Assembly (NCBI GenBank): GCA_016283195.1
Contig: JAEEML010000135.1
Location: forward strand, 10,514 to 74,513
Direction: 5' to 3'
DNA length: 64,000 nt
Source of the DNA: Deltaproteobacteria bacterium
GTDB taxonomy: Bacteria > JAEEML01
The notes beneath the pieces were generated by a model that saw nothing but the letters and a program-made list of their open reading frames with translations, searched no databases and was not told the DNA's origin. The position numbers were made by a program, and so were the translations under genes. Below, piece after piece: positions 50,797 through 60,526 of the stretch. Every line of letters begins with the position of its first letter. Positions within the stretch are counted from its first letter, which is position 1.

Positions 50797-52572
50797 GTGA
50801 ATAGTAAACTGCGCAGTTCGCTCATTGTTTTGGCCTTTGTCTCGGCCATGTCCCTTACCAAACTGGTTTTCTTTTTCCTTTCCGGGAGCCTTGCTGTCTG
50901 GTCGGAAGTGTGGCACAGCTTTTCCGATGTCTCCACCACTCTTTTAGTGGCTATTTCTTTTTGGCTCTCTATAAAGAGCGAAAAAATAAAAGCCGCGGAG
51001 GTCGGCGATGCGCCTGGAGAGGAGGCTTCCACTGCCGCGTCCACCAAAAAAAGGCGCATAAGCCGCCTTCTGGCTCATTGCCATGGCCCAAAATTTGAGA
51101 GCGCGGTATCTCTTATTATTGCCCTTGCTTTAACGGGCATCTCTATCAGTATTATTTACCAGGCTCTCTTTGGGCGCCGCTTTGTGGTAAATCGCCCGGT
51201 TCTTAGCGGTATCGGCTTTATCGCTCTTTCCTTTATTTCTTATTTTATCTATAGATTTGAAGCCCTTATTGCCGCCGAAGAGTCCTCCAGCGCCCTAAAA
51301 GCCGATTCTCTCCACAATAGAGCCGATATGCTTATTTCACTAATGACCGGCATATCGCTGCTTCTCTATTGGTTCGGTATTAATGTTGACCGTTATATGG
51401 GCGGGTTTATTGGACTTTTTGTCTTTTCTTTTGCCCTTGAATTACTTGTGAACACCATCCGCAATTTGCTTTTAAAGGAAGCGAGAGCGCCCATTCCGCT
51501 CAGTTTGGGCACCATGCTCGGCTACCTTTTGAGCGCCGCCTTTTGGCACCGGGCCGCTGAATTTGGGCGCCAAAAAGTTATTCATTCTCTTAGAGCGGAA
51601 AAAATTTGGAATTTTCTTGGCCTCTTTTTTAAAAAACTCGGCTATTGGTTGCCCAGAGCGGCGCTTACCGTAGCCCTTATTTATTATTTTTCCACCTGTT
51701 TTTATTTGGTGGATACCGGCGAAAAAGCGCTTATTTTTCGCTGCGGTTCCCTGGCAACTCATCGCCAGGCTATAGGTCCCGGCCTCCATGTAAAGTGGCC
51801 CTTTCCCATTGAGCATGTGGAAAAGCTAAATACCGAGCGCGTTTTGACATTTAACTTGGGAATTGATGTTACTTCGTCACAAAAGCTCCAAAAAGCGCGC
51901 CTTTGGTCTATCGATCACGGCGACAGTATGCAATTCATCACCGGTGATAATAATTTGTTTTTACCTACAATTTCCGTGAGTTATCATGTTAAAAATTTGC
52001 ATGAATACCTTTTGAAACAGAGTAGTGCGGAAAAGCTCTTAAAAAATATGGCTCTAAAACTCTCTACCAGCTTTTTTGCCAGCCGCGATTTTTACGCCAT
52101 AGCGCTTTATAGTTCCAACTGGCCAGAACAGCTGGCCGCTTTGCTACAAAAGGCCGCCGATGAAGTAGAGCTTGGGGTTACTATTGATTCGCTTCTCGTT
52201 TCCGGTCTCCATCCGCCAACCACTATTAGCAGCTCATTTGAGCGGGTTGTCGCCGCTTATCAGGAAAAAGAGACAGCTATAAATTTGGCTTACCGCACCG
52301 CCAGCAGCGATTTGGCTACCGCCCGGGTGACGGCTTATAAAAAAACCAGCGAAGCGGAGACCGAGCACGATAAAAAGATATTTTTGAGCAGCGGTGAAGC
52401 AGAGAGCTATTTGTTGCAATGTGCTGAATTTAATAAAGATCCTGCTCTTATCGGCCGCTATAAAAAATTAGAAACAGCGGAAACTGTGCTTAGCAAAAAA
52501 GACCTGTTTTTAATCGACGATAATGCCCATATTTCAAACAATTTGCTGTATTATGATATATTTAGCAAATAA
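50797..52572 (+). CDS. Fusion protein: cation diffusion facilitator domain plus SPFH/HflK-like domain
   Basis: 591 residues from the GTG at 50797 (AGGTG upstream); the TTG at 50758 is less likely. The first half (about 1-225) is a CDF transporter: about six transmembrane segments, with both metal-site motifs of the HxxxD type (SEVWHSFSDV in TM2 and DSLHNRADM in TM5). The expected CDF cytoplasmic domain is missing. A further transmembrane helix (about 278-300) leads into a SPFH/Band 7 domain of HflK type: GEKALIFRCG, IGPGLHVKWPFPIEHV, ITGDNNLFLPTISVSYHV, then a coiled region with EAETEHDKKIFLSSGEAESY. HflK normally pairs with HflC to control the FtsH protease. A zinc-type transporter fused to it is unusual. 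Confidence 0.85.
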   Translation: MNSKLRSSLIVLAFVSAMSLTKLVFFFLSGSLAVWSEVWHSFSDVSTTLLVAISFWLSIKSEKIKAAEVGDAPGEEASTAASTKKRRISRLLAHCHGPKFESAVSLIIALALTGISISIIYQALFGRRFVVNRPVLSGIGFIALSFISYFIYRFEALIAAEESSSALKADSLHNRADMLISLMTGISLLLYWFGINVDRYMGGFIGLFVFSFALELLVNTIRNLLLKEARAPIPLSLGTMLGYLLSAAFWHRAAEFGRQKVIHSLRAEKIWNFLGLFFKKLGYWLPRAALTVALIYYFSTCFYLVDTGEKALIFRCGSLATHRQAIGPGLHVKWPFPIEHVEKLNTERVLTFNLGIDVTSSQKLQKARLWSIDHGDSMQFITGDNNLFLPTISVSYHVKNLHEYLLKQSSAEKLLKNMALKLSTSFFASRDFYAIALYSSNWPEQLAALLQKAADEVELGVTIDSLLVSGLHPPTTISSSFERVVAAYQEKETAINLAYRTASSDLATARVTAYKKTSEAETEHDKKIFLSSGEAESYLLQCAEFNKDPALIGRYKKLETAETVLSKKDLFLIDDNAHISNNLLYYDIFSK

Positions 52573-52584
52573 CAAGGAGTAACA

Positions 52585-54201
52585 ATGAGCACACTGACGG
52601 AGAAGCCAAGTTGGCAAAAACTCAAAAGCCACTACGAAGAAGTAAAAAACCTGCACCTGCGCGAACTTTTTGCTGAGGATAAAGAGCGGGCCAGTCATTT
52701 TACCCTGGAGGCAGCCGGCCTCTATCTCGATTATTCCAAGCAGCGCATTACTAAGAAAACCATGAATTTGCTTTTTGCCCTGGCCCGGGAGTGTCAGCTG
52801 GAGGAAAAGCGTGATGCCATGTTTAGCGGCGAAAAGATAAATAGCACTGAAGGGCGCGCCGTCTTGCACACCGCTCTTAGGAATTGCGGCGATAAGCCTA
52901 TTTATGTTGATGGCCATGACGTGATGCCCGATGTGCGCCATGTTTTAGCTAAAATGGCTGATTTTGCCAGCAAAATAAGAAATGCCTCCTGGCGCGGCTT
53001 TAGTGGCAAAGCTATTAAAAATATTATCAATATCGGTATCGGCGGCTCCGATTTGGGCCCGGCTATGGCCTATGAAGCCCTAAAGCCCTATAGCGACCGC
53101 TCCCTCACTGTGCGCTTTGTGAGCAATGTCGATGGCACGCATCTCGCCGAAGCCGTGCGCGACCTTGACCCGGCGGAGACGCTCTTTATTATCGCCTCCA
53201 AGACTTTTACCACCCAGGAGACTATGACCAATGCCCGCTCGGCCCGTGAGTGGCTGGTTAAAGCTTTGGGCGAAGCGGCAGTTAAAAACCATTTTGTGGC
53301 TGTCTCCACCGCCGCCGACAAAGTGGCCGAATTTGGCATAGATACTGCCAATATGTTTGAATTTTGGGATTGGGTTGGCGGCCGTTATAGCTTAACTTCG
53401 GCCATCGGCCTTTCTGTCATGGTGGCTATCGGCCCGGAAAATTTCCAAAAAATGCTCTCCGGCTTTTATGCTATGGACCGCCACTTTGCAGAGGCGCCCA
53501 TCGAGCAAAATATGCCGGTAATTATGGCGCTTTTAGGCATTTGGTACAATAACTTCTTTGGCGCCGAGTCGCATGTTATTTTGCCTTATGATCAATATCT
53601 TTTGCGCTTTGCCGATTATTTCCAGCAGGGCGATATGGAATCCAACGGCAAATCGGTGACCAAAGAGGGCGAAGCTGTTGATTATGAAACCGGGCCCATC
53701 ATTTGGGGCCAGGTTGGCACCAACGGCCAGCACGCTTTTTATCAGCTTTTGCACCAGGGCACCAAGCTGGTGCCGGCCGATTTTATCGGCTTTGCTAAGA
53801 GTCATAACCCCCTTGGCGATCACCATGCCAAATTGCTCTCCAACTTAGTAGCCCAAACCGAGGCTCTGGCTTTTGGTAAAACGCGGGCCGAAGTGGAAGC
53901 CGAAGGGGTAACAGGCGTTTTAGTAGCCCACAAGACTTTTGCCGGCAACCACCCCACCAATACCATTTTGGCCAAAGAGCTCACCCCGGAGGTTTTTGGT
54001 AGCCTGGTGGCTCTTTATGAGCACAAGATATTCACTCAGGGCATCATTTGGCAGCTCAATAGCTTTGATCAATGGGGCGTGCAGCTGGGCAAAGTTTTAG
54101 CCGGGCGCATTTTGCCGGAACTCACCGCCGCCGAAGAGCCAAAACTCAATCACGATAGCTCCACCAATGCCATTATTACCTATTTGCGCAAAGCGCGCTA
54201 A
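52585..54201 (+). CDS. pgi: Glucose-6-phosphate isomerase
   Basis: 538 residues, the long form of Pgi. It interconverts glucose 6-phosphate and fructose 6-phosphate. Family signatures: [16 protein letters not shown], the active-site segment [14 protein letters not shown], the [16 protein letters not shown] block and the C-terminal signature [14 protein letters not shown]. All core motifs are intact. It starts 12 bases after the CDF-SPFH gene stop with AAGGAGT, and is 11 bases before pncB. Confidence 0.95.
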   Translation: MSTLTEKPSWQKLKSHYEEVKNLHLRELFAEDKERASHFTLEAAGLYLDYSKQRITKKTMNLLFALARECQLEEKRDAMFSGEKINSTEGRAVLHTALRNCGDKPIYVDGHDVMPDVRHVLAKMADFASKIRNASWRGFSGKAIKNIINIGIGGSDLGPAMAYEALKPYSDRSLTVRFVSNVDGTHLAEAVRDLDPAETLFIIASKTFTTQETMTNARSAREWLVKALGEAAVKNHFVAVSTAADKVAEFGIDTANMFEFWDWVGGRYSLTSAIGLSVMVAIGPENFQKMLSGFYAMDRHFAEAPIEQNMPVIMALLGIWYNNFFGAESHVILPYDQYLLRFADYFQQGDMESNGKSVTKEGEAVDYETGPIIWGQVGTNGQHAFYQLLHQGTKLVPADFIGFAKSHNPLGDHHAKLLSNLVAQTEALAFGKTRAEVEAEGVTGVLVAHKTFAGNHPTNTILAKELTPEVFGSLVALYEHKIFTQGIIWQLNSFDQWGVQLGKVLAGRILPELTAAEEPKLNHDSSTNAIITYLRKAR

Positions 54202-54212
54202 AGGAGCTTGAT

Positions 54213-55709
54213 ATGACTACCCACCACCAGAGTTTTTATACGGAAAAATACGGCTCATTAGCTCTTCTCACCGATCTCTATGAGCTCACCATGGCCGATG
54301 GTTTTTTGCAATGCGGCATTGGCCAGCGCGAGACCACTTTTGAGATGTTCTTTCGCAAAAATCCCTTTAAAGGTGGCTATACTGTGGCCGCCGGCCTGGA
54401 GCCGGTGGTGGAAGTCTTGCGTAATTTCCGTTTCTCCAAAGAGGATGTCGATTATTTAGCCTCTATTGATACCCCTTCCGGGCGCCTGCTTTTTTCTAAG
54501 GAATTTATCGAATATTTACGAGGTTTTAAGCTTACTGCCGATATAGACGCCATTCCCGAGGGCACGGTAGTTTTTCCCCAGGAACCCTTAATTCGCGTCA
54601 CCGGCCCCATCATTGAGTGCCAGATTTTAGAGACCATTTTGCTCACTATTTTAAATTTTGAGACACTTATTGCCACCAAAGCGGCCCGGGTTTGCCAGGC
54701 GACAGGCGGCGAGCCAGTTTTGGAATTTGGCCTTAGGCGCGCGCAGGGCATAGATGGCGGCATGGCGGCTAGCCGCGCCTCTTATATTGGCGGCGTGGCG
54801 GCTACTTCCAACGCTTTAGCCGGGCGCATTTACGGCATTCCGGTAAAAGGCACCCATGCCCATAGCTGGGTTATGTGCTTTGACAGCGAATTGGAATCTT
54901 TTACCGCTTATGCCAAAGTTATGCCCCATAATGCTGTGCTTTTAGTGGATACTTACGACACTCTAAACGGCGTGAAAAATGCCATAAAAGTGGGCCTAGC
55001 CATGAAAGCTGAGGGCAAAAAACTCTCCGGCATCCGCCTTGATTCCGGCGATCTCGCCTATTTGAGCCAGGAAGCGCGCAAAATGCTGGATGCCGCCGGG
55101 CTCAAGGAGACCATCGTTATGGCCAGTAACGACCTCGATGAGCACATTATTGAGAGCTTAAAGCAGCAAGGTGCGGCCATTGTCTGCTGGGGTGTGGGCA
55201 CTAAACTGGTAACCGGAAACGATCAGCCGGCTCTGGGCGGCGTCTATAAGCTAACAGCTATGCGCAAAGATAAAGAAGCGCCTTGGGAATATAAAGTCAA
55301 AGTCTCCGAGCAGCGCATTAAAATCACTAACCCAGGCCGCCACCAGGTGCGCCGCTACTTTAATAACGGCCTCTATGAGGGCGATGCCATCTACGACTTA
55401 AGCCTGGGTATGGAAGGCGCCACCATTTTGGACCCTTTAGACGAAACTAGGCACAAAGATTTTAGTAAAGAGGCCACTTTTAAAGACCTTTTGGTGCCCA
55501 TTATGCGTAGCGGCGAAATTGTCTATACTTGCCCGGAGCTTACTGAAGTGCGCGCTCATTTGCAAGAAGAGCTGGCCCGATTCCATGGCTCCATAAAGCG
55601 CCTTATAAATCCACACGAATACCCGGTTGGCCTGGAGCAAAAGCTCTTTCATTTAAAGAAAGAACTCATCATGAAGGCCCGCAGTCATGGCCAGGAGCAC
55701 GATAGATGA
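54213..55709 (+). CDS. pncB: Nicotinate phosphoribosyltransferase
   Basis: 498 residues, matching the longer PncB subfamily. It makes nicotinate mononucleotide from nicotinate and PRPP in NAD salvage (Preiss-Handler pathway). Signatures include LYELTMADGFLQCG, FEMFFRKNPFKGGYTVAAGL, FGLRRAQGIDGGMAASRASY, and a phosphate-binding GIRLDSGDLAYLS. Starts 11 bases after pgi and overlaps pncA by 4 bases, which places consecutive salvage enzymes in one transcript. Confidence 0.94.
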   Translation: MTTHHQSFYTEKYGSLALLTDLYELTMADGFLQCGIGQRETTFEMFFRKNPFKGGYTVAAGLEPVVEVLRNFRFSKEDVDYLASIDTPSGRLLFSKEFIEYLRGFKLTADIDAIPEGTVVFPQEPLIRVTGPIIECQILETILLTILNFETLIATKAARVCQATGGEPVLEFGLRRAQGIDGGMAASRASYIGGVAATSNALAGRIYGIPVKGTHAHSWVMCFDSELESFTAYAKVMPHNAVLLVDTYDTLNGVKNAIKVGLAMKAEGKKLSGIRLDSGDLAYLSQEARKMLDAAGLKETIVMASNDLDEHIIESLKQQGAAIVCWGVGTKLVTGNDQPALGGVYKLTAMRKDKEAPWEYKVKVSEQRIKITNPGRHQVRRYFNNGLYEGDAIYDLSLGMEGATILDPLDETRHKDFSKEATFKDLLVPIMRSGEIVYTCPELTEVRAHLQEELARFHGSIKRLINPHEYPVGLEQKLFHLKKELIMKARSHGQEHDR

Positions 55710-56335
55710 GAGCGCTTTTAATCATTGATGTGCAAAACGATTTTCTCCCCGGCGGCGCCTTGGCCGTAAAAGAGGGTGATGCTATTATTCCTGTTATAAA
55801 TCAGGCAGTTAATAACTATGACCTGGTGGTGGCCACTCAGGATTGGCACCCGGCGGATCACGGCAGCTTTGCCAGCCGGCATAGCGGCAAAAATGTTGGT
55901 GAAGTCATAGACTTAAACGGCCTCAGCCAAGTGCTCTGGCCCGACCACTGTGTCCAAGGAACTAAGGGGGCGGAATTAGCCGCCGCTCTCGATACCCGCC
56001 GGGTGGCCGCTATTTTCCGCAAAGGCATGGATGTTGCTACCGATAGTTATAGCGCCTTTTTTGATAACGGCCACCGCCATGACACCGGTCTTAGCGCCTA
56101 TCTCAAAGCCATGGACGTAAAGGAAATAGACTTTGCCGGCCTGGCCACCGATTATTGTGTGAATTTTAGCGTCTTGGATGCTCTTGCCGCCGGCTTTAAA
56201 TGCCGCCTTTTGCTCTCCGCCTGCCGGGGAGTAAATGTGGCTTCGGATGATGCGGCTAAGGCAGTGGCCAATTTGCAAAAACTTGGCTGCGAGGTAATTA
56301 GTAGTTCCCCTCAGGAAAGTTACAAGCGTGGATAA
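55706..56335 (+). CDS. pncA: Nicotinamidase
   Basis: 209 residues. It deamidates nicotinamide to nicotinate, the substrate of pncB next door. Catalytic Asp in IDVQNDFLPGGALAV (Asp10), Lys in FRKGMD, and the nucleophilic Cys in the motif FAGLATDYCVNFSV (Cys149). Metal-site residues are in DWHPADHGSFASRH. The start overlaps the pncB stop (ATGA), so the pair is translationally coupled. Confidence 0.94.
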   Translation: MRALLIIDVQNDFLPGGALAVKEGDAIIPVINQAVNNYDLVVATQDWHPADHGSFASRHSGKNVGEVIDLNGLSQVLWPDHCVQGTKGAELAAALDTRRVAAIFRKGMDVATDSYSAFFDNGHRHDTGLSAYLKAMDVKEIDFAGLATDYCVNFSVLDALAAGFKCRLLLSACRGVNVASDDAAKAVANLQKLGCEVISSSPQESYKRG

Positions 56336-56470
56336 GTTTAAACCACATCTCAAACCAGCTCTTAAAAAAATCAGAGTTGCTTAGTTCTTGGTAAATACAT
56401 ATATTGGGCCGTGTTCATAACGGCCTGAAAATGAGTAGGCCCGATTTCTTATTTTTATAGGGGGTAGCCA

Positions 56471-57388
56471 ATGAATTTTAAACTTACCGAAACTCTTTTT
56501 GCTGTCTTACGCCCGCTCTCTTTTGGTGGCCTACTGCTTCTTGGCAGCTGCTCCGGTGCCAACGAGGTAGCTACCGTGGAACTGGCCATAGAACATCCGG
56601 AAAATATTTTGAATGTCTTTGTGGCTAAATGCTCCACCGCTACCACCGCCGATAATGTGCCCGTGGATTGTATTGGTACAATGGTCAAAATGGCTGATTG
56701 CTCCGCTAAAGGGTGCGAATTGCATCTTTATGACACCGCAGGGGCGGAAGGGGGCACAGAACTTAATGACGGTGATAAGCTATCTATAGAAATTACCTAT
56801 GATTGCGGCAATATTGCCGATGAACTCTCTACTTTCTGCGGCTATTTGGATGGCGAGGAGATAAAAGTTAAGGTGAACGGCCAGGAGCTCACCGATGAAA
56901 CAGCGCGTCAGCAGACAGAACTGGGCGGTAAATACTTGCCTATCAACCTGCGCGTCGGGAAATTTACCAGTTATCATTCCTTTGCTCTGGCCGAGAATAT
57001 GAAACTGGAAATTAAAGGCGCACCGCGCCAAATAAGCCCTAATGAGCTGCGCCTTCAGGAAGATAGCGACTACACTTATATAGATGCTACCAAGGCCGAT
57101 GTGGATACTGCCGATGTTTATGAAGTCGGCGCTATCGGTACTTCCAAATACTGCGGCCATCTTGGGCATAAAATGCGCTTTTGCAAAACAGGCACCGAAG
57201 TGGTTTTTGCCGCTGATATGGAAGGCGGCGCCGTTGTGCCGACAGAATTTAAGCTGGACGGCCAGCCGCTTAATAAAGACGCTACCGCTCTTGTGGAGCA
57301 TGATTTTGTCAGCCAGCCCTTTGCGGCCAGAGCTAACGGCAGCGGCAAAATTATGACCATAACCAGTAATTCCCGGGGATCTAAGTAA
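56471..57388 (+). CDS. Exported Cys-containing lipoprotein
   Basis: 305 residues with GGGGGT upstream. The signal peptide has a lipobox-like LLLLGSC at about residue 27. The mature part has a beta-rich pattern with six or more cysteines (AKCSTATTADNVPVDC, CSAKGCELH, CGNIADELSTFCGYLDG, TSKYCGHLGHKMRFCKTG). No known family. It opens the secreted-protein cluster that includes two S1 proteases and a large Cys-rich lipoprotein, each with its own promoter, so the four are probably not one operon. Confidence 0.7.
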   Translation: MNFKLTETLFAVLRPLSFGGLLLLGSCSGANEVATVELAIEHPENILNVFVAKCSTATTADNVPVDCIGTMVKMADCSAKGCELHLYDTAGAEGGTELNDGDKLSIEITYDCGNIADELSTFCGYLDGEEIKVKVNGQELTDETARQQTELGGKYLPINLRVGKFTSYHSFALAENMKLEIKGAPRQISPNELRLQEDSDYTYIDATKADVDTADVYEVGAIGTSKYCGHLGHKMRFCKTGTEVVFAADMEGGAVVPTEFKLDGQPLNKDATALVEHDFVSQPFAARANGSGKIMTITSNSRGSK

Positions 57389-57516
57389 TAATTCCTTTTT
57401 AAAAAACGCCTTAAAGTTTACCGAACCTATAAAAGCCGTGAGGCGCAGCGGCAAAATAATCTACCTAATCAGCTGAACAACAAATTGAAAACATTCATGA
57501 AATTTTCAGTTTTTTA

Positions 57517-57545
57517 TTGACGCCATCTCTTCCTATTGCTATTAT
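57517..57545 (+). promoter_or_regulatory. Sigma70-type promoter for the first S1 protease gene
   Basis: TTGACG (57517-57522), 17-base spacer, TATTAT (57540-57545). Both boxes match five of six consensus bases. The start codon is 56 bases downstream of the -10 box. Confidence 0.7.
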
Positions 57546-57600
57546 TCCCGCCGCGATTGCCCCAAATGGGTGGTTACTAAAATTATTTCGGAGGTAATTT

Positions 57601-59004
57601 ATGAATATAAAAAGAGCGATGACAAGTGCTTTTCTTGCTTTGGCACTCTCTGCCTGCACTGCTACCAAAGAGGCTGAAGAGCCTAATGCTGCGGCAGCGA
57701 AAGAAGCAGCTTTGCCCGATAAATTGCCAATTTATATGGGTACTTCTGGCCCCAATCTCTTTAAAGTGCCTGAGCCTTATCAACTGGCTATAGGGGCTCT
57801 TATGCGTAGTGGTGATAATTTTTGCACTGGCACGCTTATCGCCGATGATGTGGTTTTATCTGCCGGCCATTGCGCCGTGGATCTTAATACCGGCCTGGAA
57901 AGACCTATTAGCGGCGTTACTTTTGGCTTTGGTAAAGATATGCTGAATCCGCTCCACAAAATAGCCGTTAAGAAGATTATTCCGCACCCGGACTTCTTCC
58001 CCAATGCCATTAACGATGATGACACTTTTGCCAAAAATGATGTAGCGCTCTTTATTTTGCAGGAAAAAGCTTCTGCCCATCTGCCGGATGTCTTACCTAT
58101 TCCGCTGAATAAGTCCTCTCTGGCCGACCTCAAAGGTAAACCGGTGCAAAATGTCGGCTACGGGGCCACTGAGGAAAATTATTATAATACCCGGCGTTTT
58201 TGGACGATTGAAGAGGTTGTGGACGTAACCAGCTATGATTTCACCGTTAACGGCAAAGGTAAATCCTCTGTTTGTATGGGTGATTCCGGCGGGCCCTCTC
58301 TCTATGCTATTGATGACCAGATATATGTCATCGGCACCGTTTCCTGGGGGAGCGCCTCCTGTGTCGATAACGACCACTTTGCCCGCACTAATGACAATAT
58401 TCCCTGGATTACCAAAACTTTGGCCGAAATCGGCCATGCTCCGCTCGAAGATCATTTGCTGCCTTTGGAGCCGGTGGAAGAGCCCAAGCCCGCCGACCCG
58501 AATCCGGTTGATAATTGTCAGGGCATTACTTTAACCGGTCTCTGCGAAGGCAATGTGGCCAAATGGTGCGAAAATGGCAGTATAAGAGAGCGTGACTGCA
58601 CTATAACCAACCAGGTATGCGGCTTTTCTGCAACTAACGGCTATTACTGCATGGATCCGGATCAGCCGGAAGATCCTTGTCTGGGCATTAGTTATCTTGG
58701 AATGTGCCTGGGTGGGGTGGCCACATGGTGCGAAAACGGTAAAGTTAAAAAACTTGATTGCAATCTTCAAGGCAAAGAGTGTGCTTATGTCGATATTAGC
58801 TTTGGTTACTATTGCACCGATAAAGTCGCCGATGATCCCTGTGGCGGTGTTCCTGCCGAGGGCGCTTGTCTCGGTGATGTAGCTGTGTGGTGCAGTAGTG
58901 CGCTAAAAGAAGTTGTCAAAATAGATTGTGCCGCTATGGGCCGCACTTGCGGCGCTTATGAGACCGAATTTAACACAATTAATTACAACTGCCTTTCCGA
59001 ATAA
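57601..59004 (+). CDS. Chymotrypsin-fold (S1) serine protease lipoprotein with three C-terminal Cys modules
   Basis: 467 residues, with GGAGG before the ATG. Signal peptide and lipobox ALSAC, so lipid-anchored. The S1 domain (about 55-285) has His90 (SAGHC), Asp147 (KNDVAL) and Ser229 (GDSGGP). Pocket base is Ser at the chymotrypsin 189 position (SVCMGDSGG), with a candidate Asp at the 226 position (VDNDHFAR). No zymogen activation peptide is obvious. Three Cys modules of about 45 residues follow (about 300-467), each with a C-G/xI..G.C.G.VA.WC..G core. It resembles its neighbour at 59151 closely. Confidence 0.86.
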   Translation: MNIKRAMTSAFLALALSACTATKEAEEPNAAAAKEAALPDKLPIYMGTSGPNLFKVPEPYQLAIGALMRSGDNFCTGTLIADDVVLSAGHCAVDLNTGLERPISGVTFGFGKDMLNPLHKIAVKKIIPHPDFFPNAINDDDTFAKNDVALFILQEKASAHLPDVLPIPLNKSSLADLKGKPVQNVGYGATEENYYNTRRFWTIEEVVDVTSYDFTVNGKGKSSVCMGDSGGPSLYAIDDQIYVIGTVSWGSASCVDNDHFARTNDNIPWITKTLAEIGHAPLEDHLLPLEPVEEPKPADPNPVDNCQGITLTGLCEGNVAKWCENGSIRERDCTITNQVCGFSATNGYYCMDPDQPEDPCLGISYLGMCLGGVATWCENGKVKKLDCNLQGKECAYVDISFGYYCTDKVADDPCGGVPAEGACLGDVAVWCSSALKEVVKIDCAAMGRTCGAYETEFNTINYNCLSE

Positions 59005-59064
59005 AGTGCCAAAATTGCATGCCAACATCCGGAAAATATTAATAAAAAAATATTAAATCTTTTG

Positions 59065-59093
59065 TTGACTACCCTTTGGTTAAAAGCTATCAT
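59065..59093 (+). promoter_or_regulatory. Sigma70-type promoter for the second S1 protease gene
   Basis: TTGACT (59065-59070), 17-base spacer, TATCAT (59088-59093). Both boxes match five of six consensus bases. The start codon is 58 bases downstream of the -10 box, nearly the same spacing as for the first protease gene. Confidence 0.7.
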
Positions 59094-59150
59094 TTAGCGC
59101 TGGAACTTGTCTAAAGTGGGCAATTTCCCATTCAAAATCGGAGGTACACC

Positions 59151-60380
59151 ATGAAGATCAAACCAATTGTTATGGCCGGTATGTTGGCTCTGGCTCTTAG
59201 CGCCTGTGGTAGCAAAGAGAATAAAGCGGCTGGCGATAACGCCGCGCAAAAAGCTCCGCTTCCCGACAAAATGGCCATCTATTATGGTACTACCGGCCCG
59301 ACTTTGTTTGATGTACCCGAAGCCTACCAATGGTCCATCGGTGCTTTGCTGCAAAATGGTTCCAATTTCTGTACCGGTACCCTTATTGCCGAAGATGTGG
59401 TTCTTTCTGCCGCTCACTGTGCTCTTAATAGCAGCTGGTGGGGTGCCAGAAGTGTTATTTCCACCAACGGCGTTACTTTCGGTCTCGGCAAAGATATGAA
59501 GAACCCGACCCACAAGATAGCTGTAAAGCAAATCATTCCGCACCCCAGCTACAATGGTAACACCGCTTCCAATGATGTGGCTCTCTTTATTTTGAAAGAA
59601 AAGGCCACCAAGTACATTCCGTCCCTGAAACCCATCCCCATGAACAAATCATCTCTTGAGAACTTCAAGGGGCAGATTGTGCAAAATGTCGGCTATGGCA
59701 GCACCGAAGACAACGATTACAACACCAAGCGTTTCTGGACTACCGAAGAAGTTAAAGATGTCACCACCTATGACTTCACCGTTAACGGCAAAGGCAAATC
59801 CTCTGTTTGTTTCGGCGATTCCGGCGGCCCCTCCCTCTTTGCCATCGACAACCAGATTTACATCGTCGGCACCGTTTCCTGGGGTGACCAATCCTGTGTC
59901 GATAACGACCACTATGCCCGCACCAACCACAATATTGCCTGGATTGCCAAAACTCTGGCTGACGAAGGCCATGAAGCTATTGAAGATCAGCTGATTTCTC
60001 TGGCTCCCGTCGAAGAGCCGGTTGTAGAACCGCAAGAGCCGGTAGTAGAAGAAGACCTTTGCCAAGGTTACGATTTTGTCGGTGTTTGCGAAGGTAACGT
60101 AGCCAAATGGTGTGATAATGGTGTCGTTTATGAGCGCGATTGTTCCTTTGAAGGCCAAGTTTGCGGCTACTCCGAAAGCGCTAACGGCAATTACTGTCTC
60201 GAACAAGAAGAACCTGTAGTTGATCAAGATGACCCATGCGGCGGCATAACCTACCTCGGTGTTTGTGAAGGTGATGTAGCTAAATGGTGCAGTAATGGCG
60301 AAATCAAACAGCGCGACTGTGCTAATTATGGCCAAAACTGTGATTACATCGATGCCGAATGGGGCTATTACTGCCTCTAA
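59151..60380 (+). CDS. Chymotrypsin-fold (S1) serine protease lipoprotein with two C-terminal Cys modules
   Basis: 409 residues, GGAGG before the ATG. Lipobox ALSAC again. Catalytic His89 (SAAHC), Asp142 (SNDVAL) and Ser224 (GDSGGP) are intact. The pocket region is SVCFGDSGG with VDNDHYAR, so the same Ser189/Asp226 combination as in the paralogue. Two Cys modules follow an acidic Glu/Pro/Val linker; the paralogue has three. Its codon use is more biased toward C-ending codons than its neighbour's, suggesting higher expression. The paralogues probably arose by tandem duplication. Confidence 0.87.
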   Translation: MKIKPIVMAGMLALALSACGSKENKAAGDNAAQKAPLPDKMAIYYGTTGPTLFDVPEAYQWSIGALLQNGSNFCTGTLIAEDVVLSAAHCALNSSWWGARSVISTNGVTFGLGKDMKNPTHKIAVKQIIPHPSYNGNTASNDVALFILKEKATKYIPSLKPIPMNKSSLENFKGQIVQNVGYGSTEDNDYNTKRFWTTEEVKDVTTYDFTVNGKGKSSVCFGDSGGPSLFAIDNQIYIVGTVSWGDQSCVDNDHYARTNHNIAWIAKTLADEGHEAIEDQLISLAPVEEPVVEPQEPVVEEDLCQGYDFVGVCEGNVAKWCDNGVVYERDCSFEGQVCGYSESANGNYCLEQEEPVVDQDDPCGGITYLGVCEGDVAKWCSNGEIKQRDCANYGQNCDYIDAEWGYYCL

Positions 60381-60526
60381 TTTTCTCTGATTTATCTGCC
60401 TGAAATTATATATTCTTTCCTTTAATCAAATGGTTTTTTTCCCCATAAGTTCACTTGACATTTATTATGCTGATTGTAAGCTTAATATGGTTGTCCGTGC
60501 CTTCTATTTCGCTCGGAGGAAATAAG

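Noticed and set aside
59649-60335. Antisense frame over the second S1 protease
   Set aside because: A codon-bias shadow; no start signal, and the sense gene has all catalytic residues.
60455-60526. Upstream TTG start for the large Cys-rich gene
   Set aside because: The TTG is the first part of a TTGACA promoter-like box. The ATG at 60527 has a GGAGGA site and begins a proper signal peptide.
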